Below are positions 14,203 to 22,187 of a stretch of DNA of 22,955 bases, one piece after another. Below the pieces are notes generated by a model. It ran no database searches, was not told the DNA's origin, and was given only the letters and a program-made list of their open reading frames with translations. The stretch covers positions 1 through 22,955 of the forward strand of contig CAMPAA010000019.1 in the NCBI GenBank assembly GCA_946631345.1, given 5' to 3'. Origin of the DNA: an uncultured Verrucomicrobiota bacterium (GTDB lineage: Bacteria > Verrucomicrobiota > Kiritimatiellia > RFP12 > UBA1067). The position numbers were made by a program, and so were the translations under genes. The stretch's first letter is position 1, and each line of letters starts with the position of its first letter.

Positions 14203-16166
14203 AAAAACTACTAGTAATGACAGGCGCGGCGGGAATGATGTCGCTCGGTTGCTTTGCGACCACGTACTACCTGAAGCCCGATGGCAATGACAGCGCCGCC
14301 GGCAAGAGTGAGGCGACTGCGTTCAAGACCATAAACAAAGCCGTCTCCAAGGTGCACGGACTGGACTCGCAGGATGAGCTTGTGATTCTGCCGGGCAAGT
14401 ACGCCGCGACAGGTACGTTGTCTTTGGCTGGACAGTTCACGTCGAATTTTGCGAACGCAGACATGGTCAGAAGCTCTACCAGAAATCCGGCGGATGTCGT
14501 CATCTACGGGGATGGGACATTCAACCTTCTGAATCTGGCGCGCTTCGTGGTTGTGGACGGCATTACCTTCTCCAACGGTGTTGCGAAGGCTTCCGGGACG
14601 GGTGGAGGCGTAAGGGTGGGTAGCGACGCTACTGACTACCCAACGTTACTTACCAATTGCGTGATTACCTGCTGCAGTGCGACATGTACGGGCAAGGCTG
14701 CTGGCGGCGCATATGTCTTCGGCGGCGGGAAGATATTGGACTGCGTGATAGAGAACTGCTCTGCCACTACGGGCGGTGGAGCGGCCGGCATATTCTTGAA
14801 CAACTCAAGTAAAGCGCCTACAGTCGAACACACCACCATTCGCAACTGCTCTGCATCAGACTGCGCGGATACCTGTGCGGGCGGAATCGCAAGCGCCGGA
14901 GGAAAGGGTGGTTCCGAGAGGATTATCGACTGCGTGATTTCCAACTGCACGACGACGGCCAAAGGCGGCGGTGCCTATCTTTCGCTCGGTCCTTCTGCGC
15001 TGGTTTCTGGCACAACGTTTGCACTGTGCCATGCGATAAGGGGCGGCGGTGTTCTCGTTGAGTCTGGCACTTGTGCGTTTGAGAATTGTTCATTCAACGG
15101 GAACAGTTCCAACGCCGGCGACAACGGAGGCGGTGTGCTGTCTACCGGCCGCGCTTCGTTCAGGGATTGCAGCTTCACCGGAAACGTGGCCGGAAAGGGT
15201 GGTGCCATTTATTCTACAAGCCAAGCGAGGACTTCCGTCGTCGGATGTGACTTTTCTTCCAATAACGCGGATGACGATGGCGCTTTCTATCTGACAGGCT
15301 CGGCATCCGCCTCGTTGTCGAATTGCACGTTCACCTTGAACCGTAGCGGTTATGGCGGCGCGGCGGCGTTTGAACAGGACGAGGGCGGTTACTTCGCCTT
15401 TACGAACTGCGTCTTTGCGTCGAATGTTTCAACGAAGTATGGCGGAGCTGTATCATGCTGCCGTGCGAATTATACTTCGAGCGACGGCTCCGATCCTAAA
15501 GGAATGTACGGAGAGTTCTACGGCTGCACGTTTACAAACAACGTTGCATCGGACTGTGGCGGAGCCTTGTTCCACCGAGAGAATAATTCAAGTCGCAATT
15601 CAGGAACGCCTCTCATTCTGCGCAACAGCCTTTTCGCCTACAACCGCGTGTCAACATCCGGCAGTTTCCATTGCGGAGGCGGAATTTACCTGCTGAGCTA
15701 TGACAAACCGGTTGTTGACTCCTGCACTATTGCATGCAACGATGTGAAGACGAGCAGCGGGTACGCCCAGTATGGCGCAGGGTTCTACAACCGCTGGAGC
15801 TGTTCCATCATCAACACGATAATCGCTGGCAACACGATGAACGGAGAGCTTGAAAGCGCGAACGACTGGTTTCGCGACGGCGCCACTGTGACCGCAAGCC
15901 ATTCATGCGCCTACCCAGCGCCATACCCTTACAATCAATTCACGGCGGCGAACAGCTGCGTCACTGTCAGTCCAAAGTTTGCAGATGTCGGCAAGAGCGA
16001 CTTTAAGCTCAGGAGTTCATCACCGTGCAAGGATACGGCATTGCTCGAACCGTGGATGGCGAACGCCCTCGACCTTGCAGGAAACGCACGAGTGATAGGG
16101 AACGGCCCTAATATGGGCTGCTACGAGGCTATCGTTGAATTTGGCATGATACTCTCATTCCGGTAG
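14199..16166 (+). CDS. Secreted Cys-rich right-handed parallel beta-helix protein
   Basis: The 655-residue protein begins with a signal peptide (about 1-21). The mature part is built of imperfect 20-30-residue turns of the PbH1/polymorphic outer-membrane-protein type. Recurrent strings such as NCSF, DCVIENC, GGGAY, FRDCSFTGN, LSNCTF and GGAV mark the Asn-Cys ladder and Gly turns. About 30 cysteines are present, an unusually high number. The end (about 600-645) has KSDFKLRSSSPCKDTA and ALDLAGNARVIGNGPNMGCYE, resembling the DxGAYE-type module found at the end of many such surface proteins (choice-of-anchor Q type). Polysaccharide lyases also use this fold, but I see no catalytic motif, so binding or adhesion is as likely as catalysis. 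AAGGAGA precedes the ATG, which overlaps the regulator stop. Its base composition looks less GC-rich than its neighbours. Confidence 0.8.
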   Translation: MKKLLVMTGAAGMMSLGCFATTYYLKPDGNDSAAGKSEATAFKTINKAVSKVHGLDSQDELVILPGKYAATGTLSLAGQFTSNFANADMVRSSTRNPADVVIYGDGTFNLLNLARFVVVDGITFSNGVAKASGTGGGVRVGSDATDYPTLLTNCVITCCSATCTGKAAGGAYVFGGGKILDCVIENCSATTGGGAAGIFLNNSSKAPTVEHTTIRNCSASDCADTCAGGIASAGGKGGSERIIDCVISNCTTTAKGGGAYLSLGPSALVSGTTFALCHAIRGGGVLVESGTCAFENCSFNGNSSNAGDNGGGVLSTGRASFRDCSFTGNVAGKGGAIYSTSQARTSVVGCDFSSNNADDDGAFYLTGSASASLSNCTFTLNRSGYGGAAAFEQDEGGYFAFTNCVFASNVSTKYGGAVSCCRANYTSSDGSDPKGMYGEFYGCTFTNNVASDCGGALFHRENNSSRNSGTPLILRNSLFAYNRVSTSGSFHCGGGIYLLSYDKPVVDSCTIACNDVKTSSGYAQYGAGFYNRWSCSIINTIIAGNTMNGELESANDWFRDGATVTASHSCAYPAPYPYNQFTAANSCVTVSPKFADVGKSDFKLRSSSPCKDTALLEPWMANALDLAGNARVIGNGPNMGCYEAIVEFGMILSFR

Positions 16167-16191
16167 GCTCAATAAAGTCGGGAATCAATCA

Positions 16192-18117
16192 ATGTCTACA
16201 GGAAATGTATTGTTGGCGACGACGTTGCTGTTTGCGTGTTCACGCCTCGTTTCAGCAGATGTCGGCGACAAGAGGTCACAGGCGGTAAACCTTGACTTCG
16301 AGCGAGGAGATGAAGGCTGGAAGCTGCCGCCCGCCTATTCCGTTGCCAAGGGTGCTGGCATGAACGGAACTTCTGCTCTTGTCTATGACAACGCCGACCC
16401 GAAGCTCCCGTATGCGTTCCCTTCGCAGAAGATTCGTCTTGAGCCAGGGCAGACGTACCGTTTTTCCGCATGGATCCGCACTGAAGGCCTGGGGCCAGCG
16501 AACGTGCACGGCGCTACGCTTGGAATAGAGTGGAGTGATGCGAATGGACGGCATCTCGGCGGTTCGTATACGGGCGGTCTGAAGGGCACAATGGATTGGA
16601 CGCGCCTGGAGGGTGTGACGACGGCGATTCCCGAAAAGGCGGCAAGCTTTAGGCTTATACCTTATTGCACGGCAGGTTGCACCGGAAAGGCGTATTTTGA
16701 CGACATGGAGGTCGTTCCCTACGAAAGGCCGATTGTAGGGCATATCCTCTCTTCCGCATACCGAAACACTGCGGACAGGGGCCGCGTCGAATTCAGAGTC
16801 GGTCTTTCAGTTCCGAAGAAGCTCCCAACCGGTGAGCTTAAGGCCGAGTTCTCGTATGAGAAGCCGGACGGTTCGCGCAAGACCGTTTCAGCGCACGGCC
16901 TTTCGCGCGACGAGTCACGATTCGCGCTTGCAGCAGAGGAACTCAAGCTAGGCAGAAGCGTCGTCGCGTTTCGACTCAAGGCGCAGGACGGCTCGGTTCT
17001 CGGCTCGGCCCAGCTGTCGTTCAACCGCGTCGCCAAGATGCCGTCGCGTCGCGTGTGGATCGACGAGCACCGGCGCACGATTGTTGATGGAAAGCCGTTC
17101 TTCCCGCTTGGAATGTACACCGGCAGCGCCAGCCGCCGCGCGGAATACGTGAATGGTCCGTTCAACTGCGTGATGCCGTACCAGGCGCCGGACGCCGTCG
17201 GCATGGATTTCTACTGGACGAACGGCGTCATGGTCATCTATTCCGTCAAGGACGTCTATGCCGGCGCGAAGCACACGCCGAAGTCCGTGACGAACGAAGA
17301 CGCGGCCGATTCCTACGTGCAGGCGAAGGTCGATGCCTTCAAGAGCCATCCCGGGCTTCTCGCCTGGTATGTGAACGACGAACTCGTGGGCGACGGATGG
17401 CTTGGGATGCTGACGCGTCGCCGCGATTTCCTGGAACGTGCCGACCCGGATCATCCGACGTGGGCTGTCATCTACCAGTTGCAGTTCCTTCGGGAGATTA
17501 CGCCGACGTTCGACGTGATCGGAACAGACCCGTATCCGGTGCCAGACAGGCCGCTGTCGATGGCAACGGGATGGACGCGCAAGACAGACGGCGCGTATTT
17601 CGGGCTGCGCCCGATGTGGCAGGTGCCGCAGGCGTTCGACTGGGGTGGGTATCGTCCCGAATCTCCCGGCGGTCCGCAGAACAGGATGCCGACGGTTGAC
17701 GAGATGCGGTCGATGTCGTGGCAGTGCATAGCGTCCGGCGCGAACGGACTCGTCTATTATTCATTCACCGCCATCCAGAAAGAGTCTCACGGGCTGCCGT
17801 TCGCCAAGGCGTGGGCCGACATCTGCAGGGTTGGCGAGGAAGTGCGCAGATACTTTCCCGTGCTGCTTTCGGTCGAGCCTGCTCCGGCAGTTACGGGCGC
17901 GCCGGTGGCATGGGGCGTGCGCACTTGGCGGAAAGACGGCGTGACGTGGCTTCTCGTGGTCAATGCGCAGGACAAGGCGGACGCTGCGGAACTGACGCTT
18001 TCGGAGGAGTTTTCCGAGTCCTTGGCGGAGTTCGGTCCGGCGGCTGAGAAGACGAAGGCATGCACCGTAAAGATTTCGCTTGCGCCGAACGAACCGGCGC
18101 TTTACAGGATCAAGTAA
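16192..18117 (+). CDS. Secreted glycoside hydrolase-like protein with N-terminal carbohydrate-binding-like domain
   Basis: This 641-residue protein has a signal peptide (about 1-22). Next is a CBM4/9-like jelly-roll (about 30-175) with NLDFERGDEGW, GQTYRFSAWIRTEG and KAYFDDMEVVPY, then a linking Ig-like domain (about 180-280). A TIM-barrel-type domain (about 285-560) starts at the typical IVDGKPFFPLGMY. AWYVNDE places Glu397 where clan GH-A enzymes keep the acid/base, and DVIGTDPYPVP is a later barrel strand. The usual nucleophile strand seems to read PMWQVPQAFDWG, with Gln where a Glu might be expected. A C-terminal beta domain ends in NEPALYRIK. It is secreted and probably acts on a glycan, but the family and substrate are unknown. 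The gap from the beta-helix gene is 25 bases with a weak GGGA site. Confidence 0.75.
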   Translation: MSTGNVLLATTLLFACSRLVSADVGDKRSQAVNLDFERGDEGWKLPPAYSVAKGAGMNGTSALVYDNADPKLPYAFPSQKIRLEPGQTYRFSAWIRTEGLGPANVHGATLGIEWSDANGRHLGGSYTGGLKGTMDWTRLEGVTTAIPEKAASFRLIPYCTAGCTGKAYFDDMEVVPYERPIVGHILSSAYRNTADRGRVEFRVGLSVPKKLPTGELKAEFSYEKPDGSRKTVSAHGLSRDESRFALAAEELKLGRSVVAFRLKAQDGSVLGSAQLSFNRVAKMPSRRVWIDEHRRTIVDGKPFFPLGMYTGSASRRAEYVNGPFNCVMPYQAPDAVGMDFYWTNGVMVIYSVKDVYAGAKHTPKSVTNEDAADSYVQAKVDAFKSHPGLLAWYVNDELVGDGWLGMLTRRRDFLERADPDHPTWAVIYQLQFLREITPTFDVIGTDPYPVPDRPLSMATGWTRKTDGAYFGLRPMWQVPQAFDWGGYRPESPGGPQNRMPTVDEMRSMSWQCIASGANGLVYYSFTAIQKESHGLPFAKAWADICRVGEEVRRYFPVLLSVEPAPAVTGAPVAWGVRTWRKDGVTWLLVVNAQDKADAAELTLSEEFSESLAEFGPAAEKTKACTVKISLAPNEPALYRIK

Positions 18118-18146
18118 ACAGGGGCGCAACTGCCGCCGCGATGAGG

Positions 18147-18191
18147 GGAGAATGCAAGAAACGGGAAAAGCGATGCTGAAATGTCCTGTCA
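18147..18191 (+). repeat. Leader repeat, copy 1 (start of oxidoreductase gene)
   Basis: The run from GGAGAATGCAAGAA through GGGAAAAGCGATGCTGAAATGT to TGTCA matches 20064-20106 with only a few substitutions and two single-base gaps. It covers the ribosome binding site and the first codons. The encoded GKAMLKC parallels GKEMVKC in the second copy. Confidence 0.75.
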
Positions 18192-20047
18192 TGAAACGTA
18201 GCCACGATATTTTGATGGTTGTCGCGGCATTGCTCTTTTGCGCCTTGCAGGCGTATGCGGACGGAATGCTGACGGAGGCGAATTCGCGCGTTGTCAAGGA
18301 AGTCGCCCTCGAAACGCAGTTTGTCGTGTGCGGGGGCGGCTTGAGCGGAGTGTGCGCGGCAGTTGCGGCGGCGCGGCACGGCGCGAAGGTCGTCCTTGTG
18401 CAGGATCGTCCGGTTCTTGGCGGCAACGCTTCGAGCGAGATGCGCATGGGCATCATGGGTGCGCATGGCGACGAGAACAAGGAGGCGGGCATCCTTGAGG
18501 AGCTTCAGCTCAAGAACTTCTACTACAACCCGCTTATGCGCTATACGCTATGGGACGACGTGATTCTCTCGGCTGTACGCGAGGAGCCGAACATCACGCT
18601 TCTCCTGAACACCTCCGTCGATGGCGTGGAGATGGACGGCGGACGAATCGCCGCAGTAAAGGCGTGGAACTCCAACGCCTACACGCGCTATGTCGTGAAG
18701 GGGCGGTTCTTCGCCGACTGCACGGGCGACGGCATTCTGCGGCTGTCCGGCGCGAAGTTTCGCCATGGGCGAGAACTGCCGTCCGAGTTCGGCGAAACCT
18801 ACCTTCAGGACGGCGGCGACCACCGCACGATGGGCAACTCCATCCTTCTCCAGCTCCGCGAGACGAAGGAACACCATCCGTTCGTGCCGCCGCCGTGGGC
18901 GTACAAGTTTACGGACGAAGATTTCGCGAAGCCAGACGAGCCGCCTCCGCCGAAGGGCGCAAGGCGCGTCAACTACAAGAGGCTGTATCCGGAGGACAAC
19001 AACTTCTGGTGGATCGAGTACGGCGGCAATCTCGATACGATAGGCGATGCGAATGCCATACAGGAAGAGCTGAAGAAAATCGCCTATGGCGTCTGGGCCT
19101 ACATGAAGAACCATCCTGACGGCAGGGCGCGGGGGTACGAACTGGACTGGATCGGCTCGCTTCCCGGCAAACGCGAGTCAACCCGCTTTGTCGGTCCTCA
19201 CATCCTCACACAGAACGACGTCCTTTCGGGCGGACATTTCGAGGATGTGGTCGCCTATGGTGGCTGGACGCTCGACGACCACCATCCCGACGCCTTCCAC
19301 CGAAAGGGACGCATTTCGGTGGAGTACGGATGTCCGTCGCCGTTCGGCATACCATTCGACTGTCTGTATTCGGTGAACGTCCCGAACCTCATGTTTGCCG
19401 GGCGCGACATCTCCTGTACGCACATGGGACTTTCGGCAACGCGTGTGATGGCGACATGCGCGGCGCTCGGACAGGCCGTGGGAACCGCCGCCGCGATGCT
19501 GGTGAAATATGGGATCGACCCGGCACAGTTGCGCCGCGAGAGGATTGCGGAACTCCAGGCGACGCTTGAGGACGACGATTGCATGCTGCCGTTCCGGTGG
19601 CGGAAGGTTTCACGCCTTACAGGCGAGTCGAAATGCTCGGATGAGATTGCCGTACTGAAGAACGGAATCGACCGAAACTACAAGAAGAAGGACAACGGTG
19701 TTTGGGTCGTGCCTGGCGAAGAGAAGATTGTCTACACGTGGGACGCTCCACGGCGGATGTCGGGCGCGAGGCTTGTTTTCGATTCCGACATGCGCCATCG
19801 GTCAAAGCGGATGCGCAAGCTGGAGGCCACCACTGAGCGGGCGCAGATGCCGAAGATGCTTGCGAAATCCTTCCACATAGACGTGCGCGTGGGCGGCGAA
19901 TGGCGCAGGGTGCACGAGGATGGACTGAACATGCTTCGATTCCGCAAGGTGTCGTTCGACACGGTGGACGCAGATGGTCTGCGGCTTGTCGTGGATGGGA
20001 CGTGGGGCGGCGAGAAAGCTCATGTGTTCGCCCTTGAAGCGCTGTGA
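18152..20047 (+). CDS. Secreted FAD-dependent oxidoreductase (FAD_oxidored family)
   Basis: The ADP-binding Rossmann motif is plain: FVVCGGGLSGVCAAVAAARH at about 57-76, then VVLVQDRPVLGGNASSE. FADCTGDGILRLSGA, NLMFAGRDISCTHMGLSATR and MATCAALGQAVGTAAAM complete the PF12831-type FAD domain. A beta-sandwich-like C-terminal region (about 520-631) follows. Proteins of this type are abundant in PVC bacteria and mostly uncharacterised. The export signal is the hydrophobic run ILMVVAALLFCALQAYA, without a twin-arginine motif. Start choice is uncertain: ATG 18152 (GGGGAG only 1-2 bases away), ATG 18173, or ATG 18191 just before the classical signal peptide. I give 18152, which makes 631 residues. 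It follows the glycosidase by 34 bases and likely oxidises the released or bound glycan; the substrate is not known. Confidence 0.82.
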   Translation: MQETGKAMLKCPVMKRSHDILMVVAALLFCALQAYADGMLTEANSRVVKEVALETQFVVCGGGLSGVCAAVAAARHGAKVVLVQDRPVLGGNASSEMRMGIMGAHGDENKEAGILEELQLKNFYYNPLMRYTLWDDVILSAVREEPNITLLLNTSVDGVEMDGGRIAAVKAWNSNAYTRYVVKGRFFADCTGDGILRLSGAKFRHGRELPSEFGETYLQDGGDHRTMGNSILLQLRETKEHHPFVPPPWAYKFTDEDFAKPDEPPPPKGARRVNYKRLYPEDNNFWWIEYGGNLDTIGDANAIQEELKKIAYGVWAYMKNHPDGRARGYELDWIGSLPGKRESTRFVGPHILTQNDVLSGGHFEDVVAYGGWTLDDHHPDAFHRKGRISVEYGCPSPFGIPFDCLYSVNVPNLMFAGRDISCTHMGLSATRVMATCAALGQAVGTAAAMLVKYGIDPAQLRRERIAELQATLEDDDCMLPFRWRKVSRLTGESKCSDEIAVLKNGIDRNYKKKDNGVWVVPGEEKIVYTWDAPRRMSGARLVFDSDMRHRSKRMRKLEATTERAQMPKMLAKSFHIDVRVGGEWRRVHEDGLNMLRFRKVSFDTVDADGLRLVVDGTWGGEKAHVFALEAL

Positions 20048-20063
20048 GTAATAAGCAAGTACA

Positions 20064-20106
20064 GGAGAACGCAAGAATGGGAAAAGAGATGGTGAAATGT
20101 TTGTCA
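20064..20106 (+). repeat. Leader repeat, copy 2 (start of six-hairpin glycosidase gene)
   Basis: Second copy of the 43-45-bp leader. Here GGAG is 9 bases before ATG 20077, a normal initiation site. In copy 1 the equivalent triplet is ACG (18161), in the same frame. The copies diverge completely on both sides. Confidence 0.75.
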
Positions 20107-22053
20107 GTGGCGGCGGCGCTCGTTGCGGGCGCTGCGTCTGCGGCGACGGATGGCACGTCCTCGTGGGAACCGCCGCGCACGACGCGGCGGTATGTGCATC
20201 CGCCAATGGCGGAGCGCATGTGCGTGCTGTTCAACGACGCCAAGGTGCTGTTCTCCGAAGTACGTCACGAGCATCACTGGACTGCGCGGTCCTACAGCAG
20301 GGAAGTCGGCAACGTGCTGTGGTTCTTTCATGGGAAGGACGACAGGCTCTTTGACTTCAAGAAGTCCGAGAATCTGTTGCCTGAAGACGGTGTGCCGCTG
20401 CACGGTCTGCGCTGGAGGGAGAACGACGTCGCCGTGACGCTGGAGATGTGCTGCGACTTCGTTCGCCGCACGACGGCGCATGGGCGCTTTTCCGTAGTCA
20501 ACGACAGCGCGAAGGAGTTTGTCGAGGAGTATGCAATTCGTGTCCGCTTTGGCAATGAAGCAACGTTGCTGGGTGGGTACAAGAAGCAGCCGCCGGACTA
20601 CTACCATCCGTACCAGTCGCTCCCAGAGACGTGGAGCCAGGTTCTATGCGACTGGACTTGGAGCGAAGGCGTCCTTCGTTCGCCTGCGGGCGGGTTCATC
20701 ACGTTCGCGAAGCCGCCGCCGTCGGCCAGATGGGATGCGGAACGCGGCGAACTGCGCTTTTCCGTTGATTTGAAGGCTGGCGAGTCCTTTGCGCTTGACT
20801 TCGCAGTTGGCGTCGGCGCCGACGTGCGGCCGGCGTTCGAGGCGACCCGCCGTGCCACGGCTGACGCATGGCGGCGCGAACTTGCAAAGATCAACCGTCT
20901 GCCGAAAGGGCTAAAGGAGAATCCTGAACACCTGCGTGTAGTCAAGAACATGGTCGTGCAGATGCTCCAGTGTTTCTGCCATCCCGTCGGCTGCGACTAT
21001 GTGCTGCCGCGACAAGGCGGCCTGCAGCGCTGGGTTTGGCCGTGGGACAACATGGACGCCCTGTCGGCTCTGGGCAAGGTCGGCGACTTCGGCGAGTATG
21101 TGGAGGGCGCAATCGACTTCTACTTCGGTCTGTACGGCTATGGCGCGGGCGGCTATCCAGAGCCTGAGAACCGTGGCCGGATAGGGCCGTTCGGGAACGA
21201 CTGGGACTGCAACACCGCGAACTGCCTCGGCATCCTCGCCCGCTACTGCCTCGACACCGGCCGCCGCGGCCCTTGGGACCGCTACCGCGCCAAGGCGCTG
21301 GAGGGATTCCGCTGGATCATGCGTTCCCGCGTGCCGCCAGGGGCTACGGACGCCGTCCCCGGGTTCTTTCCCGCCGGCTTGGCATGTGACTACAAGACGA
21401 AGACGCAGTCATGGGGCTTCACGGATGCTCTGAACCTAATCGACATGGGTGATTATCTCGCAGCGGCCGAGCGCTTCGGAGATCCCGCGCTTGCCGAGAT
21501 ACGCGCCGGCTTCAATGACTATCTCGGCACGATGCGCGACAGGGTGCTCTTCTTCAAGCAGGAGAGCGCCGACAAGGAGGACTTCGACATTCCGATGTCG
21601 CCTGACCGTCAGGAGGTCGAGAAGGGGTTTCCCCGGCTTTACCACGGCAACATGATCGTGCTTGGACTGAAGAACGGCTATCTCGACGCCAACGACGTGC
21701 TTCGCATCTGGAAGTGGTGCCTCAGGAACGGACAGGCGTCCGCCAACGGACTCACCGGCAAGTTTACGACGGCCAGCGACGATCCGGTCATGAAGCACTA
21801 TTGGTACACCACCTCGCAGGACTATCTGTGGCATCGCGCGTTTCGCGCGATCGGATATGACGGCCAGGCGGACACCATCCTCGCCGCGACGCTCAAGTTT
21901 GCAATGACCCGCGAGCTTTACGTCGGTGAACGCTATCGCGACGACGAGCCGTGGTTCCTGCCGTGGAGCCCCAACTGCTCGGGTTCCGGCCGCATAGTCC
22001 AGATGCTGCTTGAACGGTATGGCGAGACAATGAAAATATCCATAGACCATTGA
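20077..22053 (+). CDS. Secreted six-hairpin (alpha/alpha)6 glycosidase-like protein
   Basis: This 658-residue protein starts with a signal peptide (about 1-22, cut near GAASAA). Residues about 25-260 look like a beta-sandwich. Residues about 275-650 are a helical domain with motifs of the six-hairpin glycosidase superfamily (GH63/GH78/GH15-like): LQRWVWPWDNMDAL (319-327), YGYGAGGYPEPENRG, GNDWDCNTANCLGILARY, and a late YTTSQDYLWHRAFRAIGYDG. Asp324 in WPWDNMD sits where GH63-type enzymes keep the general acid; this is inferred from motif similarity. ATG 20077 follows AGGAGA by 8-9 bases; the frame continues up to 20044 but lacks a site. It starts 29 bases after the oxidoreductase stop. It is the last gene of the cassette, and its stop lies about 9 bases from a truncated toxin gene. 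Confidence 0.78.
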   Translation: MGKEMVKCLSVAAALVAGAASAATDGTSSWEPPRTTRRYVHPPMAERMCVLFNDAKVLFSEVRHEHHWTARSYSREVGNVLWFFHGKDDRLFDFKKSENLLPEDGVPLHGLRWRENDVAVTLEMCCDFVRRTTAHGRFSVVNDSAKEFVEEYAIRVRFGNEATLLGGYKKQPPDYYHPYQSLPETWSQVLCDWTWSEGVLRSPAGGFITFAKPPPSARWDAERGELRFSVDLKAGESFALDFAVGVGADVRPAFEATRRATADAWRRELAKINRLPKGLKENPEHLRVVKNMVVQMLQCFCHPVGCDYVLPRQGGLQRWVWPWDNMDALSALGKVGDFGEYVEGAIDFYFGLYGYGAGGYPEPENRGRIGPFGNDWDCNTANCLGILARYCLDTGRRGPWDRYRAKALEGFRWIMRSRVPPGATDAVPGFFPAGLACDYKTKTQSWGFTDALNLIDMGDYLAAAERFGDPALAEIRAGFNDYLGTMRDRVLFFKQESADKEDFDIPMSPDRQEVEKGFPRLYHGNMIVLGLKNGYLDANDVLRIWKWCLRNGQASANGLTGKFTTASDDPVMKHYWYTTSQDYLWHRAFRAIGYDGQADTILAATLKFAMTRELYVGERYRDDEPWFLPWSPNCSGSGRIVQMLLERYGETMKISIDH

Positions 22054-22187
22054 GCCTGTGATTCCGCGAGGACTTCGGGCAAAAGGTATGCGCCCTCGCG
22101 TATCGTCCGTTCGGCCATCGGGGATTGGGTCTTGTCGTCGTGGAGCATGTAGCGCAACACGACGTTCGCGTCAACGAGCGTTCGCAT
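22054..22187 (-). pseudogene. Truncated PIN-domain toxin
   Basis: ATG 22187, with GGAGG just upstream, opens a frame reading MRTLVDANVVLRYMLHDD and then GAYLLPEVLAE. This is the first third of a PIN-domain ribonuclease with its first two acidic residues, Asp6 and Glu42. Homology stops after Glu42 (codon ending at 22062). Beyond that the frame reads antisense through the end of the glycosidase gene to a stop at 21933. A full PIN domain needs about 130 residues and further Asp residues, so the toxin is very probably inactive. It overlaps the antitoxin gene by 17 bases, the usual toxin-antitoxin order. Confidence 0.75.

Noticed and set aside
14620..15700. Tandem DNA repeats in the beta-helix gene
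   Set aside because: The repetition is at protein level (turn motifs); I see no long repeated DNA units, so it is not a satellite or CRISPR-like array.
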